56,444 nt of DNA from Grammothele lineata (Eukaryota; Basidiomycota; Agaricomycetes; Polyporales; Polyporaceae): assembly GCA_002150815.3 (NCBI GenBank), contig NDFF03000326.1:1-56444 (forward strand), read 5' to 3'. Shown here in pieces: positions 35,583 to 44,948 of the stretch. Position 1 is the first letter of the stretch, and each line of letters starts with the position of its first letter. The notes beneath the pieces were generated by a model. That model was not told the DNA's origin. It searched no databases and worked only from the letters and a program-made list of their open reading frames with translations. Position numbers and translations under genes: made by a program.

Positions 35583-36822
35583 TCATATAATACCGACGAG
35601 CAGCCGTACGAAACGCTCAGGCTCTTCCCAGTGCACCTGAAACCATAACTAGTGAGCGACAAAAGATCGGGCGAGGACCGCTACTGCTCACGAAGTGATT
35701 CGCCCCAGTAAGCTTATGTAGCTCCATCGGCCGCTTCCACTCCTTCGGGGCAGCGCGGTGTCTGAAGTAGAGCAGCACCGATGCCCATACACAGTCGCCC
35801 ACGCTCATATCGCACCAGATGACGTGAGTGCGCAGGCTTGGCCATACATCTTTGATCCCTTCCCCACTCACGAGCCGCCGATCGAAGAGCGCTTTTTCCA
35901 CATTCGCCCTGTAGACGTCAGGTGAGAGCCGCCGCAGAAGAGACTGCGAGCCGTCCGTGTCAATTGGTGGGGCATAAACTGAGTCCCGCAGTTCTTCAGG
36001 ATCCATACGCTCGGCCGTGGGCGTATACTTCGTGGCTTCCAGCTCATCGTGAAGGGCCCGACGAGGAGGGTAATCCGGACAGGGATCGATGGAGTTCGGG
36101 AACGTAAAGGGTGGGTAATATGCAGATACGGACAACGCGAATGCCGACTTGAGATCGTCTATGGACATGGTAGAATCCCGCGTGGCCTTGATCCCTACCA
36201 AAGATGGAGGGAGAGGTCCTCCGGTGGAAGCCAGGCTCGGCTCTGTAAGGACGAAATTGGACGATAAATGCCACGTGGGCGAGGCAAAGATCGCATTACG
36301 CACCGTACATCACAAAGCTTCGTAGGTGCTTACCCAGCAGCTCTCTCGTCTCCTTTGAGAGGATCCTAGCATTCGCGAGGAAAGCCAGCGCCTGGCAGTT
36401 CCCAGCTGACCATGCGACGACAGATATTCCCTTGATAGAAACATCTGACTCGATGACCCACTTCAGGAACGCCGCAAACTCAATCGCGCGGGCCTGCAGT
36501 GCCTTTTCCTGCAGTTCTGGACTGGGTCCGCGCAGCTCGTCGAGTTCTTCCTGAGTGTACGCGGTGGAGCGAGGATAGTCGCGTAGGTTCGGAATGATCA
36601 GGCGTAGATTGTGCTCGGCGCCGTACGGGAGCATCCGCCGGAAGGAAGCTACAAAACGAAGTATCGTCACTTTCCGGTCGAGCGCGTCGCCTAGTCTCGG
36701 CACTTACCGCCATGGAAGCCTGCGCCATGGACAAGGACTAGGGTTGTATAATCCGCAGAGGGGGCACCACTGTCTTCATAATAGAGAGAGGTGCCAGACC
36801 GACCTAGCAGCGCTGTGGGCAT
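35583..36822 (-). CDS. Alpha/beta-hydrolase fold protein
   Basis: Probable esterase- or lipase-like hydrolase; the substrate is unknown. From ATG 36822, exon 1 gives MPTALLGRSGTSLYYEDSGA and TLVLVHGAGFHG (HG oxyanion-hole motif). Exon 2 continues FRRMLPYGAEHNLRLIIPNL, then RDYPRSTAYTQEELDEL and the nucleophile elbow VVAWSAGNCQALAF, in which the usual first Gly of GxSxG is Ala. A 3' exon carries VIWCDMSVGD (possible acid) and GANHF joined to VHWEEPERF (catalytic His region), ending VRLLVGII with the stop at 35583-35585. Introns are short and canonical. It lies just downstream of family M member 3 on the same strand. A decayed homologue follows family M member 4 at 52.9-56.1 kb. Confidence 0.82.
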
Positions 36823-37991
36823 AGCGACCAACTGTCATTGCGGCGGAGAATGCTTCCTGCTCTATATAGGCCGGAGCCCGGAGATGAGCTTAGCAAGCAA
36901 TAGCCTCCAGAAACATGAGGTCAACACCACATGTACGATGACGTACCGTTCGCGGAGGAGCTGAGGACTACTCAGGGACTACAATTGACTGGCGGATTTG
37001 TTAGGACCCTCCCACGAAGGTGGGAGGATTGTTCTCGCAAGTGAAGGCTTCGGCCGGTGGAAGCTCGATTAGGAACAGGCTATCGTCGTGATTGACAATA
37101 CAAACATGCAGGTTTTGTCCAGTTAATACGCTGGCAGAGGAGACTTAAAATGATATTTGCGCATCTTGCCAGCGCTGACGTCACAACTGCAGGAGAGAGA
37201 GAACGCCGATCGTGCATATGAGTCTTGTCCACGTCAAAGGTCTTGATTCCCTCGAGGCTCATCCCTAAAGAGCCGTGTCGTACGAAGATCCACAAGTTGC
37301 CCCGAGTAGACTCGTAGTGGCATACAACATGGGGGAGATGATTGTAGTCCCTACAAGGGCGAAGACCATCAACAACTTAACATGTATATGGAGACATCTG
37401 AGACTTACGACTTGTCGTGACGAGTCTCTCGGCTCCCCACTCACTGACCACTATTCGGAGATCTTCACTAGGCCGTCGGCGCGTCGTAGTAGGTTCGCGC
37501 TCAGCGTTTCGGTCAGATGAAATCTGTTTGACGCTGCGGTCTTGGGGTAGATTCGTTGACGAGAGTCGAGAAAGAATCTCTGTGTCATTGTGAGGGACAA
37601 GAGGGATGGTGTGCAGCGTGGGTGACCGCTACGTCCGAGGAAGATGGCGCGCCGGCTGGCGGTTGCCTCGCGGACGCGACGTGGACTATCTGCACGTGAC
37701 GGACGCGTCGCGCGGCGCTCTTCGATGCGTAGCAAGGGTTGATGTGTAGTAGGGCGATGAGGCCGGGGTACACGAATCACAATGGTCATTAAGGAGTCGT
37801 GCATTCGTAATGAACATGGTAGATACTAAGCAAGTACACTACACTACTTGATTATTGAATGAATGACGAGCCGCATCGGCGACGATGGTTCTTTGGTTGT
37901 TGGTGGAGAGACCAAGGACAGGGGTGAGTGTGTATGCCCTCGTGTACTCGTCTCGCGGAGCCCAGACCAGAGTAAGTACTCACGTGGACTA
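36823..37991. other. Intergenic region between family M member 3 and the hydrolase
   Basis: 1.17 kb with no supported gene. ORFs here (for example minus strand 37451-37804) are Arg-rich and look like chance frames in GC-rich DNA. Confidence 0.4.
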
Positions 37992-38710
37992 TCATAGTAG
38001 GTTATCCAGAACAAACATGGTGGGGAGAGACGGGTGCTGGTATCGAATATTGAATGTCAGCAATGCCAAAACGCAGGCCGGACGATGAATGATTGACATA
38101 CCGATCCACCATCTACCTCAATGTCTTCTCCAGCCCGCTCCATGTCCGTGGAGGGGAGCGGAGGCACGAGAAACCACATCTCGTTCATGCGCATAAGTTT
38201 CTTCCAGATACATCGTGGCACTACAAGTGGTTGTTGATCAGTGAAGGTGGTCAACGACGAAGAAAAACACTTACAAGGCGGACCGCGCGTGTACTTGCAT
38301 TGAATGTACTTGACCGCCTTGAAAGACTCCGATTCGCGAATATCGGGAGGGAACCAGAGGTCAGCGTACCTGATAGCCTGCTCGTTGAAGGGTAAATCGG
38401 GCTTCGGTAGACCCGCGCACACAAACGCAAGGCGACATGGCAGAAGGTAGCCACGCCTACAAACGTCAGGACTCGTCCCCAGATAGTACTGGAAGGGAAA
38501 GAAATCCGGACTATCCACCCATTCCTTTATACTGTCGAAGTATGTGAACGCTACTTGCAGGGAACCATGGCGTTCTACATCTTCATGAGAGATCCCATAC
38601 GCCTCTGTACAAAGGCGGCCAACGAGATCTTCCGTAAAGAGAAATCCTCCCACGAATATCTCTATGGGAAGAGGAGATGGGTGTCTCGGGAAGATGGCAA
38701 CGGTGGACAT
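37992..38710 (-). CDS. Family M member 3, unknown protein
   Basis: Function unknown. Exon 1 starts at ATG 38710 (MSTVAIFPRHPSPLPIEIFV) and contains VGGFLFTEDLVGRLCTEAYG, WVDSPDFFPFQYYLG, LPCRLAFVCAGLPKPDLPF and YADLWFPPDIRES. A phase-1 intron (GTAAGT...TTGTAG) leads to LPRCIWKKLMRMNEMW and an acidic stretch (EDIEVDGGS). A last short exon gives HPSLPTMFVLDNLL with the stop at 37992-37994. The shared order (GGF-F; RLC-x-AY; DSP; CRLAFV-x-x-G-x-P-x-P; Y-A-D-x-W-F-P; C-I-x-K/R-K; LPTM) matches members 2 and 4. No signal peptide or transmembrane helix. The alpha/beta-hydrolase gene lies 1.17 kb downstream on the same strand. Confidence 0.75.
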
Positions 38711-39363
38711 GGGGGAGGGAAGGGATAGAGGAGCGAAGTGCGTCCGAAGGGCCCGTAGCTCGACTAACCGACAAAGCCTATGACCACTCGCTGATCCGCC
38801 ATTGTCCTGAAACTGCGTATAGCCGTTGGTACTGGATCTAGATCTGAAAGATGGCCAAAACTAGGACATAGAAGGCCTTGAGCAGTGCGGAAGGCGGAGC
38901 CTCGCGGCCAGCGAAGGAGCGACCGGGGTCTTTGGACATCGTCAAGAAAGGGTGTCGAGCCACTGGTAGGCAAAAGGGTTGATCATTGAACTTTGTAGTG
39001 TCTTCTGCAGCAATGATGACGTGTATACAGCGAGGAAGGATAGCCAGCAGAGAGGATGATGATGACCTGGTGGGAGTCGCGGAGAGAAAGGGTCGGGGAC
39101 AAGCAAATACACTTTGCTCGCGCATTAGGAAGTAGGGCACGTGATCATGGACATTCTCTCCGGCGGAGTCTCCGCCCTCGCCGCTGACAGTGATTGAACT
39201 TTACCTCGACGTCGGAGTCGATGGTGCCCCTCGATCCATCTTCTATACCTATGCATGCTTGTTACTACTCCATCGTAGTTACCAGAAGCCGTCCGACTAG
39301 CTCTACTCAACGTGTTCACAACGATACCTCTAAACGCAATTGGAGAACTGCCACGGCCAACCA
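38711..39363. other. Intergenic region
   Basis: About 650 bp. A minus-strand frame near 38940-38840 reads MSKDPGRSFAGREAPPSALL, but no gene around it could be supported. Confidence 0.35.
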
Positions 39364-40571
39364 TGCAAGCGCATCCCTCGCCGCTTCAAGTCGAGGATCT
39401 AGAGTTCAATGCGCGTAGGTACTGGTAGTGCGTTTCGTCTGATGACTCCGGGCCACTTTCCATGATGCGTGCTGATACAGGCAATCGAAGTGCGCTGGTC
39501 TTGGATCTTGAGGGCTGTCATTGGTCGACATCTGTCTCTTTCATCGATTTGTTCATCTTCGACGCTGTCCGCTGAGGCCGCCCTCCCCTTGACCCCAATG
39601 CCCCTGCGACATGACCAGCTCCTTAGAGTTGTTGAAGGCGTATACACGGTGTAGAATCTTCCCTCTTAGCTCAAACGCTATATCCTTCGCCGTCCATTTT
39701 TGGCAGCATGCACCGCTGGGAGAGCGGCGCTGACACTCATCAACGTCATCTCTCTGTACGTCGACGTAGGGCTTGGTTTTGATATCAAAGTGCCAGTGTT
39801 CAGCGACCTCGACATCCAATCTGCATATAGTTCGGTGCAATCGGTTTCCGCTCCTGGGGTGAGTTCTCTCTCGCCGTAGCCCGTACTCTGTCGGTTCGAG
39901 CACCTTTCAGCTAAACTGGTGGCCAGTTGGCTGTTACTGCAACAACGCTCCTCCAAAGTCCGTTGGATCAACGACTCAGGTTCGTCAAATGTAGCGAAAG
40001 ACCTGCGCGCTGCCAACTGCAAGGAGACGCCTGACTCGTTTGGCCTGCACGTGGGTTGACTTGTGCGTGAGACCGTCCGTGATCCGTGTCACTGGTGTGT
40101 GGACTTGATCATACTCCTCTACAGATAGTAGCCGTATTGGTCCTAGAATGTTGTGAATGACACGGTACTCTCTTCGAACGCCACAGCAGGGTTCTGTGGG
40201 TCGTCGAGAAATCCTGTTCCTGGAACTCGTGCTGATTTCGAGCCATGCATGTAGCATCCCCAGCGTGGACACGCTCGACACCACACACCCTTTTTCGACC
40301 GCCAGTCCCGTCGAGACAGCCTCACAACGGCGTCAATTCTCGCTCTGTGTATGCTACCCTCTTGACGCCTACACTGGTACGACTGTCATCGAAGCCTTCC
40401 ACAACGCCTGGCCGCACCCCCTGCGGCGCCTTCCCATCTACTTCACGAGATTGCACGGCGGTGCGACCGGCTTTGGTGCGTCGCTCACTGTAAAGCCACA
40501 CGACTACCTCGCGCGGCCCTTTTGCTACCATCCTCACATTCTTGATTCGGGTCCGTCCATGTTGTTTTGAG
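39364..40571 (+). pseudogene. Possible decayed multi-exon gene, unknown family
   Basis: Coding-like pieces with plausible splice borders run in order on the plus strand. MQAHPSPLQVEDLEFNA comes first, from about 39364, joined across a GTAGGT...TACAG intron to RNRSALVLDLEGCHWSTS. Then RPFLAACTAGRAALTLINVI and YVDVGLGFDIKVPVFSDLDI end at a GTGAGT donor near 39859. A later frame reads LRRLPIYFTRLHGGATGFGA and ends at 40569-40571. Stops and frame changes intervene, so it appears broken. The family is not recognised and the model is tentative. Confidence 0.35.
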
Positions 40572-40849
40572 CGCACTTCCGCGTCCTAACGTAATTATTG
40601 AAGCGCGCCAGTCAAGATTTCAGGCCTCAGGACGCGTCTTTGGGCGCTTAACGCCGAAGCTTGCCCTGAACTTCGTTTGACACAAGTACTTGACACAATG
40701 TAGAGGTTCAATCCACCCGAAACTGAGGATTAACACTCAGTATATCAGTTTTAATGGCTTTGAAGTCGAATTTTGAAGTCGACGTGACGTAGTAGATAAG
40801 TACTGCTCAGTATCACGCGAACGACTTCAGTGGGTTTTTGGCGAGGGTT

Positions 40850-40975
40850 CACAATTTTGCGGACGCCACATCCGCAACACACCGAAAAGTTGCGGACAGT
40901 CGCGGGCTTTGCGGACAGTTGCGGATTTGGCTCTGTCCGCGGAATTGTCTTGCGGATGCTGAGACTTGCGGTAAT
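40850..40975. repeat. Array of TTGCGG motifs (left)
   Basis: Six copies of TTGCGG, mostly TTGCGGA, within about 125 bp. The motif is the reverse complement of the CCGCAA motif in the arrays at 41.45-41.58 and 42.56-42.64 kb. Facing arrays like this are typical subterminal repeats of CACTA-like and related DNA transposons. Confidence 0.65.
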
Positions 40976-41444
40976 CTGCTGGTGTGTACATCAGTTCGCG
41001 TCTACATGCAACAGAGTATTTGTGCAGACTTTCGCTAAATCAAGGCTGAAACATGACCCTGGGGGCACGCCCGTCGCCGTACCGCCTGACAGCGCCACAA
41101 CCTCTGGCGCTATTCTCTGCACAAGCTCCGCCGTAAGATAACGCGGGGTAGAAATAATGTAGAACACTCATAGAAGTGCTATATATACCACATAGACCTT
41201 GCTCATTAATCCTCCACCCTCGGCGTAGGCCCGTAGGGGGCCGCTTGGACGCAGGTCAACAAACGCTGCATGACACAAAGACGATGATGTCATCAATGGC
41301 CTGGGAAGTTCGTTTTCGATGTCTCGATCGTCCAGCCTTCCTCTTAGCAACATTGAACCACCTCTGCTCCTTCTATGTGGCGGTATCACATGCTGAGCTC
41401 AACAACGACTATTTCTCTGTCATATAGAGCCAGCCGCAATCCCC

Positions 41445-41575
41445 CGCAAGTATCGGGCCGCAAGTATCCGCAAGTATCCGCAAGTATCCGTACCCGTCCG
41501 CAAGCATCCGCGTCTATCCACCACCACACACAGACCTCCGCAAGCATCCGCAAGCACCCGCTAGCGTACGCAAAT
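41445..41575. repeat. Array of CCGCAAG(T/C)AT motifs (right)
   Basis: Seven copies of CCGCAAG, several in perfect 10-bp tandem (CCGCAAGTAT). They are inverted relative to the array at 40.85 kb. The sequence just outside (GTACGCAAATGTAATTG) weakly mirrors the outer left sequence (CACAATTTTGCGGACG), so 40.85-41.58 kb may be a short non-autonomous element. Confidence 0.6.
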
Positions 41576-42554
41576 GTAATTGAATGAGACATCTGGAAAC
41601 TTAGTGCTCTTGAATGAAGACATTCAGCTACTCGCTGTGTTGGCCACTGAGGGGCGTACGCAACCACCGGGCATGTTCCGTCTCGATTGCCTCCCTGCAC
41701 TGATAGTCACTGATAATTTAAGGCCTGACAATCATCAGTCCTGGGCATCTGACTCAGAGCTAGATCCAGCATAGACATAGTACAGCCATCACGGGATAAG
41801 TCCGCGACGGGGCACAGCATAAGAGCATCATGATGAAGTAACATAGGTACTCGAACATCATGCATTCAAAGCAGGCAGATCTTTAGAGTATACCCATCTA
41901 GCACAACCGCGTAACTCAGAGTACGCTCGAATCCTGCAACCGTGAACTGAGTACTAGCTCTGACGAGTCACAACTCTGCCACCTCCGCGCTACACCGTGC
42001 GTACAGCTCGCGCAGCCCCGCGTCCTGAAAAATGACACTCTCAACTCTCAGGTGCTCGTTTGTAAGTACCTCTGTAGAACTTGCTGTCCAACTTACAGGT
42101 ATCACCACCACTGCCGGTCACGATGTATACCCGTTGTCGAGCCGTCGTGTACGTCAGGCTTACAGACGACATACATGCGCTCGCATCTCCATTCATGATG
42201 CAAGCAGAGACGCAAAGAGGTATAAAAGTCCTACATACCATCACAGAGGGAGTGGCGCAGACCAAGTGCGTGAGACTGGCAGTGGCGAAGCGAGTCAGCG
42301 CACTGCAAGGCTGGCCTCAGACTTCGGCGGCCCGGCGGCTGGTAGGAGGTGAAACCTGGAATGAATAATTCGCAATGCCTACGAGACGGGGTCCATTAAC
42401 AAGTTCAGAGGAGAACTGCGTGAGACATAAACAGTCGAGGGGAAATTGGTTTGGAGTTGGTTGGGACGTCGCAGTGAGCTTGAAGAGGACGACGGCCGAC
42501 AACCCGGGCCCTGGGCGGGCGGGAAGCGGTGGCGGCGGCGTCCGCGTGGGAATA

Positions 42555-42645
42555 GCGAGCGTCCGCAACATGCCTGATATGGACAGAGCCCGCACCAACT
42601 ATCCGCAAGTATCCGCAAGCTCACGCAAGTCTCCGCTCGCGGTCC
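42555..42645. repeat. Second CCGCAA motif cluster
   Basis: Three CCGCAA copies plus related CTCCGC and CACGCAAG variants, in the same orientation as the array at 41.45 kb. This may be the end of a longer (1.8 kb) element starting at 40.85 kb, or a separate remnant. No gene is supported between 41.58 and 42.55 kb. Confidence 0.5.
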
Positions 42646-42782
42646 GCGCTTTTGCGCGCTCTCGTTTTTGGCGCCTCGGCCATCGCCGAAAACGGCATGA
42701 CGGCGCTGAAAGTCGAACCGTCGAACCAGTACCTCTTCCATCACTATCATCCCTGATTTCCACGTTCACTGGAACAACCACC

Positions 42783-44837
42783 ATGCCAATGACCACCAGA
42801 AAACGTGCCAGAGAAGCTGCAACGCCTCTGTACGCTCTTGTCATGTTAACTCCTCCCTTCTTCCTTAAACCGTAACTTCTTCTAGACCCGCGGTTCTCCC
42901 GGCGGCAGAGACCACCCCTCCAGCTCACGACACTCGCGTGAGGAAGAAGAGAAAGGTAGACACGGGGCCTAAGAAACCTCCGTAAGTGCTATCCTTGCTC
43001 GCTCATTACACACCTTCGTTGAGTCATGGCCTCTTCAGACACAGCATTCGGACAGATTCCCCAGGAGATCCGCTTAAGGAGCTAGAGACGGCCTACAACA
43101 AGAGTAGTGGTGGCGTCGATGCATCCCCCACGAGCCTGCTCGTGCCCCTGCCTGAAAAGGTAGGCCCGATGCATCCCGCGCCACGCGGCGCCGCCGCCGT
43201 TGCAGCCGCCAGAAGGCACGCTCCTGGCATTCCATGTCATTTGAGCGCACACCAGAGTGATTCATGCATCAGAAACGCATAACTCACCTCTTCTGAAGCG
43301 TACACCGTGTCCTGTGGTGTCGCATGCGAGTCGTTTGCGCGAAGGGAGTTCAGCGCTGACGAAGGGTGGCGATGCTTTTGGGCGTCTGCCCATTGATCGC
43401 GTCGTCCTCCGGGCGCTTGACTAGCGAACAGGTCTCTGAGCCCGGGAGATGGCCTTGGTCACTAGTGTACATATGTACAGTAGCTACTTCAAGTCTTCAA
43501 CACTATGCGCGCGTCGTCCCGTCCATGCTGTCTCGCTCGCGCGGCCTTTGCTGCCGCTGGTGTGATGCACGCCACTTACGTCATATGTTCTTTGCTCCCG
43601 CGAAGTCATCGAAAGCAAACCCGGCCTTCGGAATCGAACAACGGCCCTCAAAATCGAACATGCAGCCCTTGGACTGCGCTCTGGGCCTGGACACGCGATA
43701 TTGTTACTGCTATCGCCGGAATCGCCTGCGATATGTCTGCCGGGCATGCCGTGCGACGCGTCGGACGTGCCGCGAGCAGAATGCATTTGCGTTACCATAT
43801 ATGGTGCGGAAACGAGGCCGCTCGTTCAGGATCCATTGACGCCATTGAGGCTGCTCCAAGAGTAGTGGTGGCGTCGATGCATCCCCCACGAGCCTGCTCG
43901 TGCCCCTGCCTGAAAAGGTAGGCCCGATGCATCCCGCGCCACGCGGCGCCGCCGCCGTTGCAGCCGCCAGAAGGCACGCTCCTGGCATTCCATGTCATTT
44001 GAGCGCACACCAGAGTGATTCATGCATCAGAAACGCATAACTCACCTCTTCTGAAGCGTACACCGTGTCCTGTGGTGTCGCATGCGAGTCGTTTGCGCGA
44101 AGGGAGTTCAGCGCTGACGAAGGGTGGCGATGCTTTTGGGCGTCTGCCCATTGATCGCGTCGTCCTCCGGGCGCTTGACTAGCGAACAGGTCTCTGAGCC
44201 CGGGAGATGGCCTTGGTCACTAGTGTACATATGTACAGTAGCTACTTCAAGTCTTCAACACTATGCGCGCGTCGTCCCGTCCATGCTGTCTCGCTCGCGC
44301 GGCCTTTGCTGCCGCTGGTGTGATGCACGCCACTTACGTCATATGTTCTTTGCTCCCGCGAAGTCATCGAAAGCAAACCCGGCCTTCGGAATCGAACAAC
44401 GGCCCTCAAAATCGAACATGCAGCCCTTGGACTGCGCTCTGGGCCTGGACACGCGATATTGTTACTGCTATCGCCGGAATCGCCTGCGATATGTCTGCCG
44501 GGCATGCCGTGCGACGCGTCGGACGTGCCGCGAGCAGAATGCATTTGCGTTACCATATATGGTGCGGAAACGAGGCCGCTCGTTCAGGATCCATTGACGC
44601 CATTGAGGCTGCTCCCTACAAAGCGTTCGACAACTTCGCAAAAATCATGGTGCGTTTTATACCTATTCATATCATGGTCACACTTTCTAAAGTTTTGTCC
44701 AGGAAACGTACGTAACTTGACCACCCTCAACCTCGACTGACTCACGCGCTTATCCTCTTAGCTATGAAGGCGGTAGCCCCAATGTAATGGTCCTCGTTCA
44801 TGAGAGGTTGAAGCAGATGCAGGAACTTCTTGACAGC
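42783..44837 (+). pseudogene. 5' exons of family M member 4, interrupted by a 1.5 kb insertion
   Basis: Exons 42783-42829, 42886-42981 and 43039 onward join in frame: MPMTTRKRAREAATPL, a basic NLS-like RVRKKRKVDTGPKK, then DPLKELETAY. At 43099 a 1,516-bp insertion breaks the exon. Removing it and one copy of the flanking CCTACAA continues the same frame as KAFDNFAKIM (to 44649). A 5-nt microexon (44703-44707) and exon 44762-44837 then give ETYEGGSPNVMVLVHERLKQ and MQELLDS. A GTGAGC donor at 44838 can join the acceptor ending at 44948 in the frame of the family M domain. With the insertion present the frame meets stops, so the upstream half is probably non-functional, or translation starts at 45069 instead. 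The N-terminal coil is not seen in members 2 and 3. Confidence 0.65.
43099..44614. mobile_element. Insertion made of two identical 758-bp copies, 7-bp target duplication
   Basis: Copies occupy 43099-43856 and 43857-44614. Long ORFs translate identically at an offset of 758 bp, and the sequence was identical wherever I compared it. CCTACAA flanks the insertion at 43092-43098 and 44615-44621, and deleting the insertion plus one CCTACAA restores the host reading frame. The ends show only weak inverted similarity (GAGTAG...TGGCGTC against GAGCAG...TGGCGTC). No transposase is encoded, so the unit is non-autonomous or not a classical transposon. ORFs inside it (157 and about 138 residues) have no supporting features. 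A tandem collapse/duplication assembly artefact is an alternative explanation for the second copy. Confidence 0.7.
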
Positions 44838-44948
44838 GTGAGCAGTATATTCTCTCAAACACATGTTGCATACCGACGTGTTCCAGATCAAAGCCACTCG
44901 AGTCAACCAGAAAGTCCCATCCCCTAAGAAAGGATCCCCTCCGCGCAG

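Noticed and set aside
37451..37804. 117-residue minus-strand ORF between family M member 3 and the hydrolase
   Set aside because: Arg/Ser-rich with no motif or splice pattern. Likely a chance frame.
40690..40730. T-loop-like GGTTCAATCC suggesting a tRNA
   Set aside because: No acceptor stem, D-loop or anticodon arm could be folded around it.
41445..41575. CRISPR-like array
   Set aside because: The 7-10 bp units are directly adjacent or irregularly spaced, have no spacers of constant length, and the window is eukaryotic.
43366..44597. Two identical 157-residue ORFs at 43366-43839 and 44124-44597
   Set aside because: They are chance frames in the two copies of the 758-bp unit. They are identical only because the DNA is duplicated, and other frames of the unit are equally open.
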